A stretch of DNA of 7,917 nt from an uncultured Bacteroidales bacterium. GTDB taxonomy: Bacteria; Bacteroidota; Bacteroidia; Bacteroidales; UBA932. The notes beneath the pieces are model-generated. The model saw only the letters and a program-made list of their open reading frames with translations. It was not told where the DNA came from and ran no database searches. Of this stretch, positions 1-6,314 are shown piece by piece. Within the stretch, counting starts at the first letter, position 1. The number at the start of each line of letters is the position of its first letter. The stretch is from positions 1 through 7,917 of the forward strand of contig CALEJC010000119.1 of assembly GCA_937898205.1 (NCBI GenBank). The letters are read 5' to 3'. The position numbers and the translations under genes are program-made.

Positions 1-659
1 CTTTCCTTGCGCCATTGCGCCACCGTGCGGGTGCGGATCATCTGCGTTTCAAGGGTGATGTCGGCGGCGACACAGATGCGTGTGCTGGGAGCGAGCGTGC
101 TGAGCATGTCGCTGAATAACTGATCGTTACGATATGGAGTCTCGATGATGATAAGGCTCTCGTTACCTGCTTTTGATCTCTTCTCGAGGGAGCGGAGAGA
201 GCTGCGACGGGCATCAGTCTTGGCAGGGATGTATCCGCAGAATGCAAAGCATTGTCCGTTGAGTCCTGAGGCCATCAGTGCCATCATCAGCGATGACGGG
301 CCGACCAGAGGCACGACCTCGATCCCTTCGCGGTGGCAGAGGTCTACCAGTATAGCTCCCGGATCGGCAACTGCCGGCAGTCCGGCTTCGGAAACCAGGC
401 CTACATCCTGCCCGTCAAAGAGTTTTAATAGTGCTTTGACATCCTCTGGTTTAGTGTGCTCGTTGAGCTCGTGGAAATCAAGGGTTTCAATCTTTCCTTT
501 GAGTCCATATTTTGAGAGGAACCGACGTGCGGTGCGCACTTCTTCCACCACAAAACAGGTGAGAGAGCACGCGATGTCGAGCACTCTTTGAGGAAGGACT
601 TCTCCTATCGCGTTATCGCCTAACGGAGAGGGTATCAGGTATAGCTTGCCTTTGTTCAT
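1..659 (-). CDS. SAM-dependent methyltransferase, RsmI-like tetrapyrrole methylase family (partial, 3' end outside window)
   Basis: The visible part is 219 complete codons, starting at the ATG at 659-657 and running off the left edge. Residues 6-14 (LYLIPSPLG) match the opening strand and P-loop-like motif of RsmI-type enzymes (LYLVATPIG in RsmI). VVEEVRTARRFL (37-48) sits where RsmI has its EDTRHT motif. LVSEAGLPAVADPG (88-101) matches LISDAGTPLISDPG, and PLVGPSSLMMALMASGL (117-133) matches the PGPSA segment that helps bind S-adenosylmethionine. RsmI 2'-O-methylates C1402 of 16S rRNA. This protein differs at several motif positions (EE for ED, EAG for DAG, LVG for VPG) and resembles the short RsmI-like form found in Bacteroidota, so its substrate is uncertain and I give no symbol. 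The short form is usually about 235 residues, so probably only the last few residues are missing. The start lies inside the end of tamB, 47 bp before its stop, which suggests translational coupling. The conserved LYLIP block begins at residue 6, so a later start would damage the fold. Confidence 0.88.
   Translation of the reverse strand, partial: MNKGKLYLIPSPLGDNAIGEVLPQRVLDIACSLTCFVVEEVRTARRFLSKYGLKGKIETLDFHELNEHTKPEDVKALLKLFDGQDVGLVSEAGLPAVADPGAILVDLCHREGIEVVPLVGPSSLMMALMASGLNGQCFAFCGYIPAKTDARRSSLRSLEKRSKAGNESLIIIETPYRNDQLFSDMLSTLAPSTRICVAADITLETQMIRTRTVAQWRKE
613..659 (-). other. 47-bp coding overlap of tamB 3' end and methyltransferase 5' end
   Basis: The tamB stop codon is TAA at 615-613, while the downstream methyltransferase begins with ATG at 659-657 in another frame. 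The shared bases encode the last 15 residues of TamB (ending TLSVRR) and the first 15 or so of the methyltransferase (starting MNKGKLYLIP). No Shine-Dalgarno-like motif stands out just before the ATG, where the sequence is AT-rich (AAAATCCAAA), as is common in Bacteroidota. Both reading frames are supported by protein motifs, although the TamB tail is the less constrained of the two. Confidence 0.85.
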
Positions 660-3600
660 TTTGGATTTTGATTATTACCTGTTCTTTGTCTGAAGAACTC
701 ACCTCTTCCTCCCGGTCTGCTTTGTTGCCTTTTTTGAAGATGCTGCCGATCAGCTCACCAAATGTGTGGTATTCTTTCTGGAAGCTGACACCCACGCCAT
801 TTCTTTGTGAGAAGTCAAGGAAGCTTGAATACTCGTCGGCAGAGTGAGAGAAGAGGTTGAGGCGATATTTGCCTTCTGGGTCAAGTTTGATCTGGACATC
901 AAGATCTCCCACCACATCGCCACGAGGATTGGTTGATGTAGAGTAGTTTCTGTTGCCCACACTGCCACCCACGATGACTCGGTTGTTGAAGAGCTGGGTC
1001 GAGATGGCCATATCAAACATATCATTGCCGGAAGTGGCATTTTGGTAGTCAAATCCCACATCCAGAGGAATATCAAGCTTGGAAAGGATATTATTGAGTT
1101 GTGACGACATCAATTCCGTCATGTTGGAGAGCAGGATATTTGACCCGTTGACGACTCCCGATGTCTCGTCAGGAAGGAAGCTTCCGAGGAGAAGCAGAGA
1201 CAGGAACTGTTTCTGAATCTTGTCTTCTGTGGCCAGGGCTGTTTCTATCTGAGACTTTGTTGTAGGGTCAAGGTCCGGTACATCGATGCTGAAGTCGAGC
1301 CTAGGGTTGCTCAAACGGTCAGTGATGTTGATACCACACTCTACCATGCGCCATGTGTCTACATCCGTAGCGCTCACCACAAGGTTGGACAGGGATGCTC
1401 GCACTTTATACAATGCATTGATGTCCAGCTGGGTATCCGGGATTTTTCCTCCAAATCTGATGGTGCTGCCGTCCTGAATCTCAAAGCCTCTGGAGAGGAT
1501 GCCAGGTATGATGAAGTTGTAGTTACCTTCGCTGATGCGGTAGTCGCCGTTGATTTCAAATATGTCCTTGGATGGGCGGATAAATACGGAGGCTGTGCCT
1601 TCACCATTAAATGACACCACATTGCCGGCTTCTTTGTCAATCTCGATATAGGTCATCAGAGTAGGATGCAGTGTGACTGACGCTCTCACACTCAGATCGT
1701 TCTTTGCCTTTTCCTTGGCCTTCATCAATCCAAGCATCTCTTCATATGGATCTTCCGGCTTCTCGACAGCAGTAAATGTGAGGATGTCGCTGGTTGTGCC
1801 GGTTGCATACTGACTTGCGACCACATGAAGGTTGCCGCTTGAGCTGGTTTCGATGTTGGCGTTGACATTCAGCTCGTTAAGCGGTCCGGAGACATGTGCC
1901 TGACCTCTTGCTCTTACCATTCCGTAGAGATCTCCTCCGTTTTGAGCTTTGTCCAGGAGCTTGAGATTGTTTATCGAAATCTGAGTGTCCAATGAGAGGT
2001 TTCTGAGGTTGCCAAGATGGAGAGATCCAAGGATGCTTCCTGTGCCTCCATCGTTGTCATTGATGGCGATAGAGTCAAACCTGATGGTGTTATGCTCAAG
2101 TGTAAGAGGTCCGGAAATGGTATATGGAACAGATGTAAATGCAAGAGTCATCTGAGCGTCATCGAGCATCAGAGACTGGCTGGAGATGCTGAGGTCGTCG
2201 TGCTCTCCTGAGATGTAGAGATTGCCGCTGATGCCACCTCCCAAGTCTGTGAAGAGGTTGGAAGTAAATGGCTTGGCAAATGCCAGCGGAAGCTTGTCAA
2301 GTGAAGCATAGATGTCGAGATGCCCATCGTTGGTGAAGAATGAACCATTGATGCTCAAGGCGTTGCGGTCTCCTATCTTGTTTCTGACATAGATGGAAAT
2401 GTCCTCGCTGTCTTCCTTCATGATGCTTGCAATCCTCAGAGTGCCTCCGTCTGTGTCACCTATCTTGAGCTTGCTGATATTGAGGTCGGCGAGCATAGCC
2501 TGTGTCTGCTTGGCTTCGGAGATGATCTCTATGTTGCCATTGGTGAGACCTGAGATGTAGAAAGGATTGGCTGTAAACTGGTCAATTATCGCGAGATCCA
2601 TATCATTAAATCTCACAGACAGCGTGTCTTTGCTATCTGCGCTCAATGCTCCGTTGAGGAGTATGCTCTGGGCTCCGTTGTTGACGCTGATGGAGTCGAT
2701 ATGGATTTTTCCGTCGCGCAGATGGACGGACTTGTCGTTGAACTGCCACTTGCCTAAGCTGGTGGCAAGGTAGGTCCTGCTTGGCGATGCCGTAATGTTC
2801 AGCCTGTCAAGAGAGTCACGATAGATCTTGCCGTCAATATCCAGTACAGCCTTTTTATGTGCATCGGTGTTGCTTGCGACTCGTGCTTCCAACTTGAATG
2901 CATTGTCGTCGGCAAAAGCTGTGACGGTCGGGTTGGAGAGATCCATCCCGGCAGCCATCAGCTCTTGTGCCTGCATCTCCGCAATGAGGCTTCTGTCAAG
3001 GTTGTCAAAGCTGATTTTGACATCTCTGAGGTAGTTGCTTCCGTAGGCTAGACGGGACGAATTCAAAGTGCCTTTGAGACTGCCGTCAGTGTCGGTTGAG
3101 ATGTTCACGCGAGTGCTGTCGGCAATATACAGTCCCGGCATGATAAACGACAGAAGTTTGCGGGAATCCCCGGTGAGGACGCGCAGCATGTACTTTTTTG
3201 TGATCTGGTCATCGATATGATTGTCCTTAGGGTGTAAGGCCGGAAGGTCGCGTCGTGTCGTGATGTCCTGGATTTCGGATAGGAAGTCCCTTAGATTGCC
3301 GCTTCCTGACAGAAATGCATCCAGGAATGAGGATTCCAGATTGAAGCACTGCAGCTCACCGAGCTGATATGCGGTGAGGTGGAGGTTGCCGATGTCCTTG
3401 ACTTCTTCGCTGTCCTGAAGCTTGATGTTGTTGAGGAAGATGTGTCCTTGGGCTCTGGTGCCTTTGATGTTGAATTGGCTGTCAATGTCAAAGGCTGCGT
3501 TGGACCTGCCTTCGCGTTTGTCGATGCCGAGTGCGCTCAGGTCGATGTTGCTGAAACTGCCTTCAGAGAGCAGTTTGCGGATGTCTCCTTCTTCTCCCAG

Positions 3601-5193
3601 GCTGACTTCGATGCCGAGTGTGCCGTGGGCTTTGCTGTCGCTGCTGCTGATATCTGCTTTGATCGTGCCGTCGGTAAAAGATCCCCGGGCGCTGATCCCC
3701 TTGAAATGGTTGCCGAGCGCCTCTATGGACTCGATGGATAGCGTGTCAAGAGTGATGGCTGTCTTGCCTTTTCCAATGTTGAGGTCGCCTCGCGTGTATA
3801 TGCTGCTCTCTCCTAAGTCATTGATGCCTAGGATGCTGCCGATGTTGAGCTTGTCTGTGCTCAGGTCAAATCCTATCTGTCTGCCCCTTGATGGGGTGAT
3901 GAGGTTTCTGATGTCTGAAGTCAGATTGAGACTTCCTATGTTTGAGCCCAGTTGAGTGCTGAGAGTGAGCCTGTCGAGCGGACCTTTGACTTCAAGGTTG
4001 AGGTTAAACCGGGCTTTATCTGCATAGCCTGTGAGTTCAGGGGCTTTGCTGCCCAGGATTTCGTTGAGTGCAATCTGAAGCCCTTTGGTGCTGAATCTTG
4101 TGTCGCTGACCTTGGCGTTGATGAGCATCTTCTCGTAGTCAGGAAGTCCCACAAAGCTGGCATTGATGCGACTTGATATGCCGCTCTTCTTCTCGGTAAA
4201 TCTGAGATCGCTGACTTTGAAGTCGTTGACATATCCGAGATAGTGGCCGCTTTTGAGGCTGAGAGTCAAATCGTTTTTAAACGAAGGCTCGCCGGCAAAA
4301 TAGTGCAGGGTAGTGAGGCCCAGGTCTCCGCCTTTGATGCGACCTTCCATCAGGATCTTGGTCTCAAAGTACTTGAAGTCCTTTGACGAGTTAAATCCCA
4401 TCGAGAAGAAATCTATCTTGACATCCGACCAGCTGTCTCTGAGGTGTATGTTTTCAATCAGAGCCTTACCTTGTCCCACAATGCAGTTGGCTCTGAGGTT
4501 TTCCATCTTGTAGCCTGACTTCTCTGTGAGCTTGAGCTGGTCAAGGTATCCATACATCCTTGAACCTGAGTACTTGAGAGAGTGACCGCGGAGCTTTTCT
4601 ATGGCCACGTCCATATCGCTGTAGTCGATGCCGGCAGGTACTTCTTCCGCGATTTCTGTGCGGTCTGTCATCCTGTAGCGGAAATCCTTGATCTTGACGT
4701 GGTTGATGCGGAAGATGGTTGGCCCTGGCTCAGGCATGATGCCGTCGCTTTTTTCCAGGCGGAAGATGCTCTGGACGTTGGTCAATGTGTCTACAGTGTT
4801 TTCTATACAGAGGTGGAAGAATCCTCCTTCGACATTGACGCGACCCAGCCTGAGGCCGTTCTCGCCCATCAGAGTGCTGAGGGTAAATGTCGCTGTGATG
4901 CGGTCGGCGCAGAATAAGGTATCCACCGGAGCAAATCCTCTGTTGTGAGGGTCCAAGGTACAAGGGTCTTGGTCGATTATGACAGCGTTTTCGATGAGAA
5001 GAGCTCCGGATGGCATAATGCTCAGCTTGTCATATTGTATCAGGGCGCCGAAGGATTGTTCCAGCGACTGGGCGACCTTGCTTGTGATCTTTGTCTGCAC
5101 AGAAGGGGTCTGAATGGCAACTACGATAGCCATTAGCAAGACCACAAAGAAGCCTGCTATTCTTCCGACTATGTATGCTTTTTTTCTGTACAT
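613..5193 (-). CDS. tamB: TamB-family translocation/assembly (bridge-like lipid transport) protein
   Basis: This is a 1526-residue protein using the ATG at 5193-5191. It opens with a short basic stretch (MYRKKA) and one hydrophobic segment at about residues 8-27, typical of an uncleaved inner-membrane anchor, then a very long periplasmic body rich in short beta-strand repeats separated by glycine and aspartate turns. The last 400 or so residues match the TamB C-terminal domain (DUF490). The hallmark is at about residues 1327-1342 (QFLSLLLLGSFLPDE), followed by an LSNMTELMSSQLNNILS helix and a closing beta-rich part with DVGFDY, FNNRVIVGGSVG and YRLNLFSH. TamB proteins span the periplasm as a hydrophobic beta-taco groove and act with TamA, or in Bacteroidota with the BamA-like lipoprotein TamL, in outer-membrane protein assembly or lipid transport. 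No partner gene is in the window. The frame stays open to an ATG at 5289, but that would add 32 non-family residues, cover the candidate promoter and reach into tsaD, so I reject it. Length is within the long range seen in Bacteroidota. The C-terminal tail (about 1490-1526) is charged and low in conserved features. Confidence 0.93.
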   Translation of the reverse strand: MYRKKAYIVGRIAGFFVVLLMAIVVAIQTPSVQTKITSKVAQSLEQSFGALIQYDKLSIMPSGALLIENAVIIDQDPCTLDPHNRGFAPVDTLFCADRITATFTLSTLMGENGLRLGRVNVEGGFFHLCIENTVDTLTNVQSIFRLEKSDGIMPEPGPTIFRINHVKIKDFRYRMTDRTEIAEEVPAGIDYSDMDVAIEKLRGHSLKYSGSRMYGYLDQLKLTEKSGYKMENLRANCIVGQGKALIENIHLRDSWSDVKIDFFSMGFNSSKDFKYFETKILMEGRIKGGDLGLTTLHYFAGEPSFKNDLTLSLKSGHYLGYVNDFKVSDLRFTEKKSGISSRINASFVGLPDYEKMLINAKVSDTRFSTKGLQIALNEILGSKAPELTGYADKARFNLNLEVKGPLDRLTLSTQLGSNIGSLNLTSDIRNLITPSRGRQIGFDLSTDKLNIGSILGINDLGESSIYTRGDLNIGKGKTAITLDTLSIESIEALGNHFKGISARGSFTDGTIKADISSSDSKAHGTLGIEVSLGEEGDIRKLLSEGSFSNIDLSALGIDKREGRSNAAFDIDSQFNIKGTRAQGHIFLNNIKLQDSEEVKDIGNLHLTAYQLGELQCFNLESSFLDAFLSGSGNLRDFLSEIQDITTRRDLPALHPKDNHIDDQITKKYMLRVLTGDSRKLLSFIMPGLYIADSTRVNISTDTDGSLKGTLNSSRLAYGSNYLRDVKISFDNLDRSLIAEMQAQELMAAGMDLSNPTVTAFADDNAFKLEARVASNTDAHKKAVLDIDGKIYRDSLDRLNITASPSRTYLATSLGKWQFNDKSVHLRDGKIHIDSISVNNGAQSILLNGALSADSKDTLSVRFNDMDLAIIDQFTANPFYISGLTNGNIEIISEAKQTQAMLADLNISKLKIGDTDGGTLRIASIMKEDSEDISIYVRNKIGDRNALSINGSFFTNDGHLDIYASLDKLPLAFAKPFTSNLFTDLGGGISGNLYISGEHDDLSISSQSLMLDDAQMTLAFTSVPYTISGPLTLEHNTIRFDSIAINDNDGGTGSILGSLHLGNLRNLSLDTQISINNLKLLDKAQNGGDLYGMVRARGQAHVSGPLNELNVNANIETSSSGNLHVVASQYATGTTSDILTFTAVEKPEDPYEEMLGLMKAKEKAKNDLSVRASVTLHPTLMTYIEIDKEAGNVVSFNGEGTASVFIRPSKDIFEINGDYRISEGNYNFIIPGILSRGFEIQDGSTIRFGGKIPDTQLDINALYKVRASLSNLVVSATDVDTWRMVECGINITDRLSNPRLDFSIDVPDLDPTTKSQIETALATEDKIQKQFLSLLLLGSFLPDETSGVVNGSNILLSNMTELMSSQLNNILSKLDIPLDVGFDYQNATSGNDMFDMAISTQLFNNRVIVGGSVGNRNYSTSTNPRGDVVGDLDVQIKLDPEGKYRLNLFSHSADEYSSFLDFSQRNGVGVSFQKEYHTFGELIGSIFKKGNKADREEEVSSSDKEQVIIKIQNEQRQAIPDTLSVRR

Positions 5194-5209
5194 TTCTTCT
5201 CGCGCGCTC

Positions 5210-5222
5210 GCGCATAATGCGC
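5210..5222. repeat. 13-bp perfect inverted repeat in the presumed tamB leader
   Basis: GCGCATAATGCGC has 6-base arms (GCGCAT and ATGCGC) around a single central A. As tamB RNA it can fold as a 5-bp hairpin with a 3-nt loop at the very start of the presumed transcript. The adjacent bases 5202-5213 form a second possible stem of GCGC, loop GAGC, GCGC on the minus strand. It shares GCGC (5210-5213) with the first, so the two folds exclude each other. As DNA, the palindrome could equally be a dimeric-regulator site lying about 40-55 bp upstream of the presumed tsaD start. Its role is unknown. Confidence 0.6.
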
Positions 5223-5230
5223 ACAACTTA

Positions 5231-5238
5231 CAAATATA
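5231..5238 (-). promoter_or_regulatory. Candidate Bacteroides-type -7 promoter box for tamB
   Basis: Read on the minus strand these bases are TATATTTG, an exact match to the TAnnTTTG element recognised by the Bacteroidota primary sigma factor. Transcription would start at about 5224-5226, giving a leader of about 30 nt before the tamB ATG at 5193. No TTTG-like -33 element is seen at the usual 19-21 bp spacing, where the minus strand reads GAGGGC. The position supports the tamB start at 5193 rather than at 5289. Confidence 0.55.
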
Positions 5239-5249
5239 ATATTTTTCAT

Positions 5250-5257
5250 TAAATTTG
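5250..5257 (+). promoter_or_regulatory. Candidate Bacteroides-type -7 promoter box for tsaD and the downstream flavoprotein gene
   Basis: The plus-strand bases TAAATTTG match TAnnTTTG exactly. Transcription would begin at about 5262-5265, leaving a leader of roughly 20 nt before the tsaD ATG at 5283. No clear -33 TTTG is present at the expected spacing. Only 11 bp separate this box from the opposing tamB box, so the two polymerase sites overlap and simultaneous occupancy is unlikely. AT-rich sequence makes a chance match possible. Confidence 0.5.
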
Positions 5258-5282
5258 CCCTCTGAAAAACGCTTAACAGGAT

Positions 5283-6305
5283 ATGGCAAATATTATACTA
5301 GGGATCGAGTCTTCTTGTGATGATACTTCAGCAGCTGTCATCAAAGATGGCTATCTACTTTCCAATGTGATTGCAAGTCAAGAGGTTCATCGCTCCTACG
5401 GCGGAGTGGTCCCTGAGCTTGCTTCACGTGCCCATGAGCTCAATATCGTCCCGGTGGTGAGTGAAGCTCTGTCAAGGGCAAAACTCAGGCCAGAGGATCT
5501 GACTGCAATTGCTTTTACCCGCGGTCCCGGCTTGCTGGGTTCGCTTCTTGTGGGTACTTCATTTGCCAAGGCGATGGGACTTGCGCTTGATATCCCTATT
5601 GTGATGGTCAATCACCTTCAGGGGCATCTTCTTGCCAGCTTTATCCGCCAGGAGGGCGTGGAGGTCAGAGAGCCGAAGTTTCCATATCTCTGTCTTCTTG
5701 TGAGCGGTGGTAACTCTCAGATTGTCAAGGTGACAAACCCTTTGGAGTTTGAGATCCTCGGGCAGACGATAGATGATGCTGTGGGCGAAGCGTTTGATAA
5801 GTGCTCCAAGATGATGGGGCTCGGATATCCGGGCGGTCCGATCATCGACCGACTTGCAAAAAACGGCGATCCTAAGAAGTTTAAGTTTGCCAAGCCTCAT
5901 GTGGATGGACTGAACTACAGTTTCAGCGGCATCAAGACTTCCTTGCTTTATTTTGTGCGCGATCAGGTTGCTCTGGATCCGGATTTTGTGGAGAAAAACA
6001 AGGAAGATATCTGTGCTTCTTTCCAGGCTGCACTCATTGATATCCTGATGGATAAGCTGATCAAGGCTTCCAAGCAGACAGGTATCAAGGAGATCTCCAT
6101 CGGTGGCGGTGTTTCTGCCAACAGTGCTCTCCGAGAGAGGATGCTTCTTGAGGCGCGCAAGCGTGCATGGAATGTATACCTTCCGGAGTTTAAGTTTACA
6201 ACCGACAACGCAGCGATGATCGCTATTGCCGGCTATCATCATTTCCTCGCAGGAGAGAGCACTCCTCTGGATGTCGCTCCTGTGTCGCGAATGGCTGATT
6301 TTTAA
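5283..6305 (+). CDS. tsaD: tRNA N6-adenosine threonylcarbamoyltransferase TsaD
   Basis: This 340-residue protein has the full length and motifs of the Kae1/TsaD (YgjD) family, part of the ASKHA ATPase-fold superfamily. TsaD transfers the threonylcarbamoyl group from TsaC-made threonylcarbamoyl-AMP to A37 of tRNAs that read ANN codons, forming t6A. It works in the cytoplasm with TsaB and TsaE, which are not encoded here. The N-terminal phosphate-binding loop is GIESSCDDTSAAV (7-19). The metal ligands are H111 and H115 in VNHLQGHLLA, with D308 in FTTDNAAMIA. The nucleotide-binding blocks are SGGNSQI (141-147), DDAVGEAFDK (164-173), GYPGGPIID (181-189) and GGGVSANSALR (274-284). Nothing expected is missing. 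The ATG at 5283 places the first strand of the fold at residue 3, as in other TsaD proteins, and there is no strong Shine-Dalgarno sequence. It is divergent from tamB across 89 bp and probably co-transcribed with the flavoprotein gene starting 9 bp after its stop. Confidence 0.98.
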   Translation: MANIILGIESSCDDTSAAVIKDGYLLSNVIASQEVHRSYGGVVPELASRAHELNIVPVVSEALSRAKLRPEDLTAIAFTRGPGLLGSLLVGTSFAKAMGLALDIPIVMVNHLQGHLLASFIRQEGVEVREPKFPYLCLLVSGGNSQIVKVTNPLEFEILGQTIDDAVGEAFDKCSKMMGLGYPGGPIIDRLAKNGDPKKFKFAKPHVDGLNYSFSGIKTSLLYFVRDQVALDPDFVEKNKEDICASFQAALIDILMDKLIKASKQTGIKEISIGGGVSANSALRERMLLEARKRAWNVYLPEFKFTTDNAAMIAIAGYHHFLAGESTPLDVAPVSRMADF

Positions 6306-6314
6306 TTGATTGCA

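Noticed and set aside
145..591. 148-residue plus-strand open frame opposite the methyltransferase
   Set aside because: Its composition is rich in Ser and Arg without motifs, whereas the minus-strand frame has clear methyltransferase blocks.
3422..3955. 177-residue open frame antisense to tamB
   Set aside because: It lies wholly inside tamB and its Leu/Pro/Ser-rich composition is that of a shadow frame. No domain or start signal was seen.
613..5193. TamB as a giant adhesin or surface repeat protein
   Set aside because: The uncleaved N-terminal anchor and the LLLLGSFLPDE-type C-terminal domain are TamB hallmarks, and there is no sorting domain or long exact repeat.
5235..5240. TATAAT hexamer as a sigma-70 style -10 box for tsaD
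   Set aside because: There is no TTGACA-like -35 at 16-18 bp upstream, and Bacteroidota use TAnnTTTG. The hexamer is part of the AT-rich stretch that contains the opposing -7 box.
5194..5289. N-terminal extension of TamB by 32 residues from an ATG at 5289
   Set aside because: It precedes the natural basic-plus-hydrophobic anchor, would include the candidate promoter and inverted repeat, and would overlap the tsaD start. The extra residues resemble no TamB feature.
5559..6242. 227-residue open frame antisense to tsaD
   Set aside because: It is fully covered by tsaD on the other strand, has no recognisable motif, and is explained by codon bias in the sense gene.
6306..6314. TTG start for the flavoprotein directly after the tsaD stop
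   Set aside because: It would add only three residues, and an ATG nine bases later fits the family N-terminus.
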